Positions 43,815 to 52,839 are shown, counted from the first letter of the stretch. The stretch is 64,000 nucleotides of DNA from Kibdelosporangium philippinense (GCF_021390435.2 NZ_JAJVCN010000004.1:538501-602500), one strand, 5' to 3'. Numbers and translations are program-made. Notes: a model not told the origin generated them from the letters alone.

Positions 43815-44528
43815 CTAGCCGTACCACTGCGTGCCTGAAACGTCTTCTCCTTTCTGGGAGCACGAACTTTTGCCGCAGGCATCGAGGCCCGCAGGACTTG
43901 GGACAACCGGGCTGAACCAGTCGTTGTCCGGAGGTGCGCTGGGAGGCGACGACTGCACCGGGACCGGATATGGATCATCGGCTTCGCATTGCTTCTGGGT
44001 GATGTCAGCCCAAACTGCGCGAGCGATCGGCGTATCAGGGCCGGGATCGCCGTCGACCTCAGGCCAGCGGGGCTCAGTGTGTCGTTGGCCGAGTTCGGTC
44101 AACGCCGATGTGCCTTGGTCAATCTCAGCCCTCGGCCCATCTGGAGTTGGGATGAGAGCGAGGCAGGAGTAACACGGCATCCCGTTGGCCAATCCAGGCA
44201 AGATCTCCAGGATGTCGGCGCGAATCGATGCGCCGCACAACGTTGTGAGCACAGTGGCTTCGGTGATGGCGAAGCCAGGCGTGAGCAGAAACAGGTGAGC
44301 CACCCTCTGGGACTCGGCCAGTCCGTTCAGGCGCCGGTACCGTCCACAGAACTCTGCTGGAGCCGGAGCATCCGGCGAAAGCATCCAGGAGAAGTTGCTG
44401 CCCGGGAACCGATGACGCAGCTCGTTCACCGCGCTGTGGGCTCGCTGAGCGCTCGGGGCACCAAATCGCTCGTCGTTGGCGGTGACGACGAACAGATCGT
44501 GCTGCGTGATGAGCTGGTCCTCGGCCAT
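43815..44528 (-). CDS. Hypothetical protein of the FxLD cluster
   Basis: A 237-aa protein starting at ATG 44528 with GGGAG upstream. HDLFVVTANDERFGAPSAQRAH, HLFLLTPGFAITEATVLTTL and LPGLANGMPCYSCLALIP are visible; the C-terminus is Cys-rich (DACGKSSCSQKGED). It is the first gene of the cluster, 65 bp before the precursor and in the same direction. I recognise no family. It could be a leader-binding or tailoring protein. Confidence 0.65.
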   Translation of the reverse strand: MAEDQLITQHDLFVVTANDERFGAPSAQRAHSAVNELRHRFPGSNFSWMLSPDAPAPAEFCGRYRRLNGLAESQRVAHLFLLTPGFAITEATVLTTLCGASIRADILEILPGLANGMPCYSCLALIPTPDGPRAEIDQGTSALTELGQRHTEPRWPEVDGDPGPDTPIARAVWADITQKQCEADDPYPVPVQSSPPSAPPDNDWFSPVVPSPAGLDACGKSSCSQKGEDVSGTQWYG

Positions 44529-44616
44529 CACGACTCCCTGGATGTGTGGGCGGGTCCTCCCTGGCAAGGCCTCAACTACCGAGTAGCGTCACGCTAGACA
44601 GTGAGCCGAGTCATAT

Positions 44617-44681
44617 TGAGCACGCTACAACTGAGCGCGCTCAAAATGTAAGTGCTCCGATCGGATGAAGATCGGAGCACT
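44617..44681. promoter_or_regulatory. Divergent control region: palindromic operator and leader hairpin
   Basis: The 12-bp perfect palindrome TGAGCGCGCTCA (44632-44643) is preceded by a close copy, TTGAGCACGCTA (44616-44627). Then AGTGCTCCGATC / GATCGGAGCACT (44651-44662 and 44670-44681) forms a 12-bp hairpin 33 bp before the XRE gene. These lie between the leftward FxLD cluster and the rightward XRE-DUF397 pair, so they are good candidates for the binding site of that regulator and an attenuator. Confidence 0.6.
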
Positions 44682-44714
44682 GCAGACCGATGCTTGAGAC
44701 GAGAGGAGGTCGCA

Positions 44715-45578
44715 GTGGCGGCATCGCAGAGTCCGACTGCGCTCAAGTGGTGGTTCGCCGTCGAGATGCGGCGGATGCGCGACCGCAAGGGCCTCAGCCG
44801 CGAGGACGCCGCACGTGCGATCAAGGGCAGTACGCAGGGTGTCGGGCACATCGAGTCGGGTCGCTCGTTGCCGAAACCCCTGGAGCTGGACAAGCTGCTG
44901 GAGCTGTACGGCCAGACCGAGCGGGCCGAGTTCTTCCACGACTTGCGCGACATGGCGAAGAAGGGCAAGGACTGGTGGATCGGCTTCGGCCCTTCGGTCC
45001 GCAGCTACTTCAATCTGTTCCTCGGTTTGGAGTCCTCGTCACCGCAGATTGAGGGCTGGGATGCGTTGGTGCCGCCAGGGCTGTTCCAGACCGCGGACTA
45101 CGCCGAGGGCGTGATCCGAGCTGGCTACGTAGATCTTCCTGGTTCGGACATCCGGCCGTTGGTTGAGTTGCGCATGGCTCGTCAACGCGAGGTTCTGGAG
45201 CGCGACCAGCCGGCACGGGTATGGAGAGTGATCGATGAAGCCGCTCTGCGGCGCATCGTGGGCAGTCGTGAGGTGACCAAGGCTCAGCTTGAGCACCTGG
45301 CTTCGCTCGCCGAGCGACCGAACGTCGATGTGCAGATCGTTCCGCTGGACGCGGGCGCGCACACTGGAACCGAGGGCACGTTCACGCTGCTGTCCGCGCC
45401 GCCGGAGCTGGAGAATTATCCGGGTTGCGTCTACGTGGAGACTCTCGTCAAGGGCTACTACTACGAGGAGTTGGAGGAGATCACCAGGTACCGCAACGCC
45501 CTGACTCGCTTGCGCGTGCAGGCCATCAAGCCCGAAGACTCCCCGGCGTTCATCCGCCAGATAGCAAAGGATTTGTGA
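44715..45578 (+). CDS. XRE regulator with DUF5753 domain
   Basis: A 287-aa protein starting at GTG 44715 with GAGAGGAGG upstream. The HTH is RRMRDRKGLSREDAARAIKGSTQGVGHIE. The C-terminal DUF5753 sensor domain contains WDALVPPGLFQTADYAEGVI, PARVWRVIDEAALRR and VDVQIVPLDAGAH. These paired with DUF397 genes are abundant in actinomycetes and often control neighbouring biosynthesis. It diverges from the FxLD cluster and is likely its regulator. Confidence 0.88.
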   Translation: MAASQSPTALKWWFAVEMRRMRDRKGLSREDAARAIKGSTQGVGHIESGRSLPKPLELDKLLELYGQTERAEFFHDLRDMAKKGKDWWIGFGPSVRSYFNLFLGLESSSPQIEGWDALVPPGLFQTADYAEGVIRAGYVDLPGSDIRPLVELRMARQREVLERDQPARVWRVIDEAALRRIVGSREVTKAQLEHLASLAERPNVDVQIVPLDAGAHTGTEGTFTLLSAPPELENYPGCVYVETLVKGYYYEELEEITRYRNALTRLRVQAIKPEDSPAFIRQIAKDL

Positions 45579-45583
45579 TCACC

Positions 45584-45796
45584 ATGAGGTACGAGGACGC
45601 CATCACCGCCCTCGCCACCGCGACCAACTGGCACAAAGCCAGCTTCAGCCAGGGCCAGGAGAACGGCTGTGTCGAGGTTGGGTCTGTGACCGACGTGGTT
45701 GGTGTACGTGACACAAAACTTGGAGCTGAAAGCCCAATTCTTGCGTTCACATCTGCCGCGTGGCACTCATTCATCGATGATGTCAAGGCCCGATGA
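45584..45796 (+). CDS. DUF397 protein
   Basis: A 70-aa protein. NWHKASFSQGQENGCVEVGS, VGVRDTK and LAFTSAAWHSFIDDVK are the DUF397 hallmarks. ATG 45584 lies 5 bp after the XRE stop. DUF397 proteins act with the adjacent XRE/DUF5753 regulator, probably as an antagonist or cofactor. Confidence 0.9.
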   Translation: MRYEDAITALATATNWHKASFSQGQENGCVEVGSVTDVVGVRDTKLGAESPILAFTSAAWHSFIDDVKAR

Positions 45797-45882
45797 CTAG
45801 ATTACTAAACCGTTGGACACTCGTGGTGTATAGACGGCTTGTTATGATGATCTATACCGATGGGGTCATTTGAGGATTTTCG

Positions 45883-46682
45883 TCAATCGGAGCTACCAAT
45901 GATAAAAAGGTCTGCTCCGACACTGGTGGTTGTCGATCGTGCAGCATTTAGCAGGCCTTCAAGTAGGTGTAGGCGCAGGGTATCTTCGCTTATCTGTTCA
46001 TGATCCAACCCGTTTTCGTGAAGGTGCTTGTAGTGTGCTTCTCTGACGTGAGGTTGGACAATAATGATCTCTGTTCGACTGGTCGCGTCGCGGCGATCGA
46101 ATGCGGCGAGAAATGCGCTTCGGTCTGACCCTTTGACTCCCGAGTTCCAGCAGGCTGGTTCTTCTATGGGCGGCGATTCAAGTCGTGTGCGAAGCGCAGT
46201 AAAATCCATCCATATCAGATTCTTGACGGCTTGGCCTATGACGACTTCATGCGCTGAGGCGGAGATTTTGCGCTGCTCGCTACTGCTCCCTGATTTCTTT
46301 ACGTGGATGAAGCTTAGGGTTCTCGAAGAAGCTGAGATGTGAAGGAAGTCAGCCGTTTCGCCTGACTGATCGTCGCAGATCAGGTGTCCGTCTTTGTAGT
46401 TCTCTACGACCCATGCAAACAGCGACTTATCGCCGTCCACTCCTGTTTTGTTGTGGATCTCTTGCGTGCCCTGGGCGGATGGTTTTTCATGGTCGACGTA
46501 GTAGCCGTTAAAATCGCAGAATCGCCAGTTGGGGAATGATGTCCGAGGTATCCGCTCTTGGAATATTCTGCCATCTCGGTATGTGTGGCCGGAGCGGTAA
46601 TATACGGCGATCAGACCTGCGTCCTGCAGTGACTCTGCTGCTTCGTGTACCGGGTTGGCTGCCCCTTCCTTGGAGTTTATGT
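45883..46682 (-). pseudogene. Nuclease-like gene, 3' part (C-terminal domain) cut by IS701
   Basis: The frame is open from the CTAG at 46683 down to the stop at 45883 and has no credible start of its own until GTG 46440. It reads LDINSKEGAANPVHEAAESL, YRDGRIFQERIP and NWRFCDFNGYYVDHE. Then comes a nuclease-like region: HLICDDQSGETADFLHI and LSFIHVKKSGS, followed by VVIGQAVKNLIW. The D...E.ADF...HVK pattern and the gQAvKN helix resemble a PD-(D/E)xK-type domain found at the C-terminus of large defence proteins. It is continuous in frame with 48154-49210 when the IS is removed. 45797-45882 holds nothing that I can name. Confidence 0.6.
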
Positions 46683-46686
46683 CTAG

Positions 46687-48153
46687 TACGACAGCCGCAC
46701 AGTGTGATCTTGGTGTGGGGTCGTGATCATGGGTGCGGCCACCGCGTGATCAACTTCGAGGTGTGATTGGACTCGAGGAAGACGCGGTGGCCGCGTCAGA
46801 GACTGTAGTAGACGAGGGTTTCGCCCGCTGGCGGGCCGGGTTTGATGACATGTTCGCGCTGGTAGCTGGCCGGTTCGCGCAGGCCGATTCGCGTGCCCGT
46901 GCTCAGAAGTACCTACTCGGGCTGCTGTCTGGTGTGGAGCGCAAGAACTCCTGGTCGTTGGCGGAGCTCGCCGGGGACAGCAGCCCGGACGGCATGCAGC
47001 GCCTGCTGAACTTCTACCGCTGGGACGCCGAGGCGGTGCGCGACGATGTGCGTGGCTACGTGCTGGCGCATCTGGATGACCCGAGTGGGGTGTTCGTCGG
47101 CGACGAGACCGGATTCATCAAGAAGGGCACCAAATCCGCGGGTGTGCAACGCCAGTACACCGGCACCTCGGGCAAGATCGACAACTGTCAGGTCGGCGTG
47201 TTTCTGACCTATGTCTCCCGGCATGGCCGGGCGTTGATCGACCGGGAGCTCTACCTGCCGCAGAAGTCCTGGTGTGCCGACCGGGATCGCTGTCGCGAGG
47301 CCGGGATCGGCGACGAGGTCGAGTTCGCGACCAAACCCGAGCTGGCCCGCCGGATGCTCGCCCGGCTGCTGGAGGCCGGGGTCACGGTGGGCTGGTTCAC
47401 CGCGGACGAGCTCTACGGCGACAACCCGGCCCTGCGCGACTGGCTGGCCGAGCAGGCGGTGAACTACGTGCTGGCGGTGTCCTGCGATTACCAGGTGACC
47501 ACGCCGACCGGGCCGGCGCGCGCGGACGTGCTGGCCGGCCGGGCACCGGCGCGGGGCTGGCAGCGGCTCTCGGCCGGGCGGGGCAGCAAGGGCCACCGCT
47601 TGTATGACTGGCTGCTGATCGATCCCGGTCCCGGCGAGCGGCATCAGCTGCTGGTGCGTCGCTCGATCAGCGATCCGACCGATCTGGCCTACTACGTCTG
47701 CCACACCGCCGGTCCGGTGCCACTCGCGGAACTGGTGCGCGTGGCCGGATCCCGTTGGGCGGTGGAGGAAACCTTCCAGTTCGCCAAGAACGAGACCGGG
47801 CTGGACCATTATCAAGTCCGCAAGTACATCGCGTGGTACCGGCACATCACCCTGGCCATGCTCGCCGCGGCGTTCCTGGCCGTGACCGCCCATACTGAAC
47901 GCATCCGCACCCCACCACCACGCTATAGGACACCGGAAAAGGGGGCGCCAGAACCGATCCTGATCGGCTGATCCCGTTATCCTGCAACGAAATCCGACGA
48001 CTCTGGGCCACCCTCACCCGTCCAGTACACCCCCGAGCACACATCCAGCACTGGTCTACCTGGCGCCGACGCCACCAGACCCGCGCCCGTCACAGCCACT
48101 ACCAGCGACAACACCGCACATATCAACAGACATAACACTGTGCTGCTGCCGTA
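46687..48153 (+). mobile_element. IS701-family insertion sequence
   Basis: A 1467-bp element with near-perfect 22-bp ends: TACGACAGCCGCACAGTGTG (from 46687) and the reverse complement of TACGGCAGCAGCACAGTGTT at the right (to 48153). It is flanked by a 4-bp duplication CTAG (46683-46686 and 48154-48157), typical of IS701. The transposase is intact. It splits a minus-strand gene. Confidence 0.9.
46763..47971 (+). CDS. IS701-family transposase
   Basis: I start at GTG 46763 (VIGLEEDAVAAS), 402 aa; an upstream GTG at 46733 is possible. DDE residues: GVFVGDETGFIKKG (D), GWFTADELYGDNP (D) and RWAVEETFQFAKNETGLD (E), with the family features GVQRQYTGTSGKIDNCQVGV and YLPQKSWCADRDRC. The frame is intact. 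Confidence 0.92.
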   Translation: MIGLEEDAVAASETVVDEGFARWRAGFDDMFALVAGRFAQADSRARAQKYLLGLLSGVERKNSWSLAELAGDSSPDGMQRLLNFYRWDAEAVRDDVRGYVLAHLDDPSGVFVGDETGFIKKGTKSAGVQRQYTGTSGKIDNCQVGVFLTYVSRHGRALIDRELYLPQKSWCADRDRCREAGIGDEVEFATKPELARRMLARLLEAGVTVGWFTADELYGDNPALRDWLAEQAVNYVLAVSCDYQVTTPTGPARADVLAGRAPARGWQRLSAGRGSKGHRLYDWLLIDPGPGERHQLLVRRSISDPTDLAYYVCHTAGPVPLAELVRVAGSRWAVEETFQFAKNETGLDHYQVRKYIAWYRHITLAMLAAAFLAVTAHTERIRTPPPRYRTPEKGAPEPILIG

Positions 48154-49210
48154 CTAGGACAAAGCCGTTAGGTGCGGCTTGTGGCTGAAGAGTCAAGGTG
48201 TACTGCTCCCCGTCCGGTGTGCCGATCGTCAAGGTTGCCCTAGCGGACGATGGGTCGCCAATCACTTTAACTGCATTCTCCTGGAAAAGTCTGGCTGCGG
48301 CAAAAGTGTCATCGTCGATGTCGAGAGCCAGCATGGCGGGATCAGTGATCATAACCTCATAAGCGCTAGTTACGCGCGACAGATCGGTAATTGGTCGAGC
48401 AAGCATTGACAGGCCCGCTGGCTTCTCGTTCTTTTGATCAGCTTCGAGCGCGGCGAATAGCTCGACGTTTCCCGCGACGAAAGTTGGAAAGTCTGGTGTT
48501 GTCCTGAGCCAGACAGAGGAACTCCCCGGTGCTGCGCCGACGGTGCCGGTCAAAACTTTTCGATCGGGATGATCTGTCAATTCGGACCTGCCTGCACCCA
48601 GCGCGTAGGACGCGTCTTCATGCGGGCGGAGTGCCTCCCGTAGGTCAAGTCCATAGATATTCTTGATGTCAGCCTTTGTGTGACGCCGAGCATGGGTACC
48701 CTGCAGCCACAACGCTTTGGCTTTGCCGCTAAGCAAAGCTGCTTCTATGATCTCGGGGGTGATGCGTCGAAATGGAGCCGTCTTATCCCGATTTAGCCAC
48801 CGCTGGAGCCGCGAGCGAGTGCTCTCGTCTGTATGTACGGCTACCATGCCGTTTCGTCTGAGAGCCACTGTTAGTAGATGAATCGTGTTCATGTGAGGAG
48901 AGTCGACGCTTGCCCACGGTGGTGGCTCACTGTGTTGCCGGATTGAGGCCCAGACTTGGTCTATTCCTAGGGCAGACACGGGACCGAGCCCGTTCAGAGT
49001 ATCGGTGGCGAGTGGGCCAGCCGCTCCAGTTGCCACCACTCTGACAAGGCGCCCGACACGGCGACGTGCTGGTTTGGCGAGGAGTGTGGTCAGCTCTGCG
49101 AATGCCTTGACTGGATCATTAGTCGTACATTCGAGTACTACTACCGACAAGTAGGGGTTCAGGGCTGTCCAACGAAGTGGCTCCGCTGGGGGAGTGTCAG
49201 AGTCGCTCAT
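48154..49210 (-). pseudogene. Nuclease-like gene, 5' part cut by IS701
   Basis: ATG 49210 (MSDSDTPPAEPLRWTALN) begins a frame of 352 codons that reaches LTLQPQAAPNGFVL at the CTAG duplication, then runs into the IS and stops at 48056. Without the IS it continues GFVLDINSKEGAANP into 45883-46682: 619 codons exactly, 618 aa. The N-terminal half has YLSVVVLECTTND, GRLVRVVATGAAGPLA and SPHMNTIHLLTVALRRNGMV; I recognise no family there. The gene stands between the FxLD regulators and the transfer genes of the element, in the cargo zone. 49211-49393 is intergenic. Confidence 0.65.
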
Positions 49211-49393
49211 CCGACTACCTCTTAGGCCGTTCGGTGTATTGGTGACTCGTTCGCATCGTTGTGACAGGACGTTATCTAGACGACCGAAGTGTCACCCGAA
49301 TGGGCGTATGACATACCCCGAAAGGGTTACGGCTGTCCCAGTATCGGCCAGCGAAACGGTGCTGAAGATCCATCTACCCTTATTGGAGTCAGG

Positions 49394-50335
49394 TCATGGC
49401 AGGCCCGTCGTGCGTAGTGCGTCGCGTACTTCGCGGGCTGTGTCGGTGCCGCACCCCAAGGTGCCGCGCAGACGAGTTGCAGACGGGTCGGCTGGCAGTT
49501 GACCGGTGGCGATCATCAGTTGGGCCCGCTTCACCAGTAGGGCAGTACGGGTGTTGGTAGCTCGCTCGGTGGGTGCGCCATCTTCAGCGACGTTCTCGCT
49601 GTACTCCTGGGGTGTAGTGCCTACCGGTAGGGAATTAAGTTCGAGGCTGGCGAAGGCGCTCCAGATGATCGGCAAGACGGTGACGGCACCGATTGCGACG
49701 AGTGGGCCGATGGCGTGGGCAAGCAGTTGCATGGAATCGAAGCGGTCGACCTGCCATGGTGTGTACGGCCAGATGTTGAGCGTGAGAGTCACGGCCAGGG
49801 CGCCGAACTCGACCGCGGTCAGATGTCGGTGCTTCAACACCAGACCGTGTGTCGCGAGATAGGCCTTGGCCGTCACTATTGCCAACAGCACAGCAGAGAT
49901 GACTGGCTCAACTGCCCACGCACCCCACCATGCCGCGTTGCGTTCGGTCATGGTTCGGGTAAGCGTGTAGTGCACGCCGGTAGTCGACCAACCGAGCGCG
50001 CCTACGAGCGCAGCCAACGTGACGGCGGTCAGCACGAGCCGGACGCGGGCGGCCTGCCACGCCCGCGCCGCTGGATTCCGTGCGAGCGCATGCAACTGTG
50101 CAGCTTCAGCGGCTCGTTTGCGGGAGCGCCGAACCCGATTGGTGTCGACCAACAGCGGGGCAGGGTCTCCTTGAAGTGCAAGCAAAGCGTGCGCTTCGTC
50201 GACTTCGGCGCGGAGTTCTTGAACCCGCTTGCTGTTGCCGGGCATAGCGTGGTCGGCCACGTACTTCTCTACCTGCGCCACAGCGCGCTCTACATCGTCG
50301 TCGTTTGGCTCGGGTGTCGGCGCAGTGATGGTCAT
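49394..50335 (-). CDS. DUF2637 / SpdB-like membrane protein
   Basis: A 313-aa protein starting at ATG 50335. A helical N-terminus of about 90 residues is followed by four hydrophobic segments (VRLVLTAVTLAALVGALGW, WAVEPVISAVLLAIVTA, VEFGALAVTLTLNIWPY, AIGPLVAIGAVTVLPIIWSAF). This is the DUF2637 layout found in actinobacterial conjugative elements and plasmids as a spread/transfer membrane protein. It is the last gene of a three-gene minus operon. Confidence 0.8.
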   Translation of the reverse strand: MTITAPTPEPNDDDVERAVAQVEKYVADHAMPGNSKRVQELRAEVDEAHALLALQGDPAPLLVDTNRVRRSRKRAAEAAQLHALARNPAARAWQAARVRLVLTAVTLAALVGALGWSTTGVHYTLTRTMTERNAAWWGAWAVEPVISAVLLAIVTAKAYLATHGLVLKHRHLTAVEFGALAVTLTLNIWPYTPWQVDRFDSMQLLAHAIGPLVAIGAVTVLPIIWSAFASLELNSLPVGTTPQEYSENVAEDGAPTERATNTRTALLVKRAQLMIATGQLPADPSATRLRGTLGCGTDTAREVRDALRTTGLP

Positions 50336-50958
50336 CGTGAGCCTCCGAGCCGCTGCGGTGCGCAGCGCGGGCATGGGGTCGAGCGAATGTGGTCGTGATC
50401 GAGCCAGATCACGCGAGCGGAGATCGGATCACCGGGACGGGCGTCGCACTGTCCGCACTCCGATGGCACCGTCGAGCGCCCATCGGGCGCGCTCGACGCG
50501 GGATGGTTTCTTGGACGGTTAAAGGACGGTTTGTGCGTCATGCTGACGCCCCCGCTCGTCGCTGCTGACGCCCCCAGTCGCTTCTGTTGACGCCCCCTGC
50601 TGGTCAGAGGGGCGTCATGCCGACGCTCCCCGCCCGAGTCTGTGGACAACCCGGTAGACAGCACCAGGTTGTAGACCTGCGGCCGCGAATTGGCTTCCGG
50701 GATATGGGCGTCGCGTACGCGTGTGTTGCCCTGGCGGATCAAACCCAGTTCCTCCAGCGACCGCAGTGAACGTTGGACCGTGCGTCGGGACAGTCGGGTG
50801 TAGCGCATCATCCGGTCGACTGACGGGTATGCGTCACGGCCGTCGGGGCCGGCATGGTTGGCGAGCGCCAACAGAGTGATCGCCAGCGTCGAGGCGTCCT
50901 TGCGGTCGGTGGGGATGGGGGCGTGGTTGAGCGCCCAGTTGATCGCCTCGATGCTCAT
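50332..50958 (-). CDS. HTH replication/transfer regulator with zinc motif
   Basis: A 208-aa protein starting at ATG 50958. The N-terminal winged helix (MSIEAINWALNHAP, SVDRMMRYTRLSRRTVQRSLRSLEELGLI) resembles the HTH_36 domain of element replication or regulatory proteins. The C-terminus has CGQCDARPGD and CPRCAPQR, a small zinc ribbon. It overlaps the SpdB-like gene by 4 nt, so they are coupled. Confidence 0.75.
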   Translation of the reverse strand: MSIEAINWALNHAPIPTDRKDASTLAITLLALANHAGPDGRDAYPSVDRMMRYTRLSRRTVQRSLRSLEELGLIRQGNTRVRDAHIPEANSRPQVYNLVLSTGLSTDSGGERRHDAPLTSRGRQQKRLGASAATSGGVSMTHKPSFNRPRNHPASSAPDGRSTVPSECGQCDARPGDPISARVIWLDHDHIRSTPCPRCAPQRLGGSR

Positions 50959-51254
50959 CGGGCACCGTCCAGGGCGCGGGCGCGGTAGAAGAGGCTGGCG
51001 ACGGTGCCAACTGTCGATACGTCCCAGCCGGCCAACCATTCGATGATGCGTCGGTCGTACGTGCCCAACTCGACGCCGTCCAACGCTTCGAGCAACGCGG
51101 CGACTCGATCATTGTGACGATGAGCGCGCCATTGGTCGCCTGCGAGGTGCTCGATCGAGGGCTCGGGACTGTCCATATTGAACGGTGGGCGGATGCGGCG
51201 GGGCGCTTGCTGCAGCGACGCCATGGCCGCCGGACTTGGGGTGGTGTTCTTCAT
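50955..51254 (-). CDS. Small hypothetical protein of the transfer operon
   Basis: A 99-aa protein whose stop overlaps the next ATG. DRVAALLEALDGVELGTYDRRIIEWLAGWD and TVGTVASLFYRARAL occur in two adjacent helical pieces. It is a common small gene upstream of the HTH gene in actinobacterial elements; its function is unknown. Its start lies 150 bp inside the right att copy. 51255-51404 holds only att-proximal sequence. Confidence 0.65.
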   Translation of the reverse strand: MKNTTPSPAAMASLQQAPRRIRPPFNMDSPEPSIEHLAGDQWRAHRHNDRVAALLEALDGVELGTYDRRIIEWLAGWDVSTVGTVASLFYRARALDGAR

Positions 51255-51404
51255 TGAAAGGACCTCTGAGGCTCGGGTCCCGTCTCACGCACGTCTCACA
51301 GACTTGTGGGACGGGACCGGATTGGAGGCCCTTCCCTGGACTTTCTCCGGACTTGACCGGCCGAAATGGACTGGGCGGGATGCCCGCGGAAACCCCTTGT
51401 CCCG

Positions 51405-51455
51405 CTGGGGGTCAAGGGGTCGCAGGTTCAAATCCTGTCGTCCCGACGGTCGAAG
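51405..51455 (+). other. Attachment site: 3' half of tRNA-Pro(GGG), right copy
   Basis: Identical over 51 bp to 24824-24874, starting at the anticodon loop CTGGGGG and running past the acceptor strand to ACGGTCGAAG. The preceding bases (CTTGTCCCG) do not form the tRNA 5' half. It is followed by a classic terminator, which suggests that this is the original chromosomal 3' end of the tRNA gene. The distance to the left copy gives an element of 26.6 kb. Confidence 0.88.
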
Positions 51456-51457
51456 GT

Positions 51458-51502
51458 AAGCCCTCTGATCTGGACAATTCACCAGGTCAGAGGGCTTTTT
51501 CA
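51458..51502 (+). terminator. Rho-independent terminator after the right att site
   Basis: The stem AAGCCCTCTGATCTGG / CCAGGTCAGAGGGCTT (one mismatch) is followed by TTTTT. Its place directly after the tRNA 3' end fits the native tRNA-Pro terminator. Confidence 0.85.
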
Positions 51503-51668
51503 TGCTCGCGTTTTGATCATGCCTTGACCGTCCACAGTGGTCTGTACTGGCGGGTAACTGGGGTATTGGGAGGATTTTGGGAGGATCGCGTCGCCAGCGG
51601 CGAAATGGGGTCGCGTTCGCAAAAGCGAAACCTGCATCCAGGCGGGTGATCCTTAGGACCGCGTTTTA

Positions 51669-52707
51669 GGCGGTGTTTCGAAGTGCTGACCAGCTGACAT
51701 GGCGAGTGGTGGCTGTGTCGGCGTGTTGTTGATCAAATAGATGAGGTCTCCGGTAGATCGGTCGTCGACCAAGAAGACCAGTACACCGGAGACCTCGTGG
51801 CCAGCGTAGCGGTGACGGGGCGGGCAGACTTGACCGACGCGCAGTGGGCGATCCTGGAACCCCTCGTGCCGGTCGGGAAGAAACCTGGCCGCCCACCACA
51901 ATGGACGAAACGTCAACTCATCGACGGTATTCGATGGCGGGTCCGGGTGGGTGCGCCGTGGCGGGACGTGCCCGCGGCTTATGGTTCGTGGCAGGCGGTG
52001 TATGGGTTGTTCCGGCGCTGGCAGCGGTCGGGTGTCTGGGCTCGGATCTTGTCCCGGTTACAGGCTCGGGCCGATGCCGAAGGGCTGATTACCTGGGATG
52101 TCAGTGTCGATTCGACCGTGGCCCGCGCGCATCAGCACGCCGCCGGGGCACGGAAAAAGGGGATGCGCAGAACGAACCGCCGGGTGGTGTCGGCCACGCG
52201 GAACCGGCTGATCACGCGCTCGGACGGTCACGAGGTGGATGGACTACCAAGCTGCATCTGGCCACCGAGCAGGGACAGAAACCGTTGTCTCTGGTGGTGA
52301 CGGCTGGTCAGCGGGGAGACTCGCCACAGTTTCAGGTGGTGCTGGGCCGGATTCGAGTCACTCGCGTGGGCAACGGCAGGCCTCGGACCCGGCCGCGTCG
52401 GGTGCTGGCGGACAAGGCTTATGGCTCCCGCGCCAACCGGGCCTATCTACGCGCTCGCGGCATTCGATGCACGATTCCGCAGAAGGTCGACCAGGAACGC
52501 AACCGCAAGGCCAAAGGCCGGGCGGGTGGTCGGCCACCTGCGTTCGACCCGCAGATCTACCAGCAACGTCACGCCGTGGAGTGCGGGATCAACCGCCTTA
52601 AACGCAACCGAGCCGTCGCCACACGCTACGACAAACTCGCCGTTCGCTACGAGGCCACGGTGACCGTCGCAGCGATCAACGAGTGGCTACGACTTTGAGA
52701 CACGGCC
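51669..52707 (+). mobile_element. IS5-family (IS427-type) insertion sequence
   Basis: About 1039 bp with 16-bp imperfect ends GGCGGTGTTTCGAAGT (51669-51684) and ACTTTGAGACACGGCC (52692-52707), 13 of 16 matching, flanked by TA (51667-51668, 52708-52709). It carries a two-frame transposase. I see no interrupted gene in the flanks. Confidence 0.75.
51797..52698 (+). CDS. IS427-type transposase, two frames joined by -1 shift
   Basis: Frame 1 (from GTG 51797) has LTDAQWAILEPLVP, RWRVRVGAPWRDVPAAYGSW and WDVSVDSTVARAHQHAAGAR. Just after, at 52154-52162, GGAAAAAGGGG is a slippery stretch. The other frame then carries GRSRGGWTTKLHLA, SLVVTAGQRGDSPQF, RRVLADKAYGSRANRAYL and RHAVECGINRLKRNRAVATRYDKLA. 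The change is -1, as in programmed frameshifting of this group. DDE: VDSTVARAH, ADKAYGS, ECGINRLK. If there is no shift, the element is dead. Confidence 0.8.
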
Positions 52708-52839
52708 TAGTAGGTGCCGTGGGCGTCAAGTTCGTGGACGGCGGGTGGGAGCCAGGGCAGCGGTCGAAATAGTCAGCGTCAACCGTGGGGAAGTAGTTAC
52801 TGTCGCAGGATTTGTCTCCCAGCTTGCGTGAAGGACGCC

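Noticed and set aside
46913..47893. 326-aa open frame on the minus strand
   Set aside because: Antisense to the IS701 transposase with clear DDE motifs.
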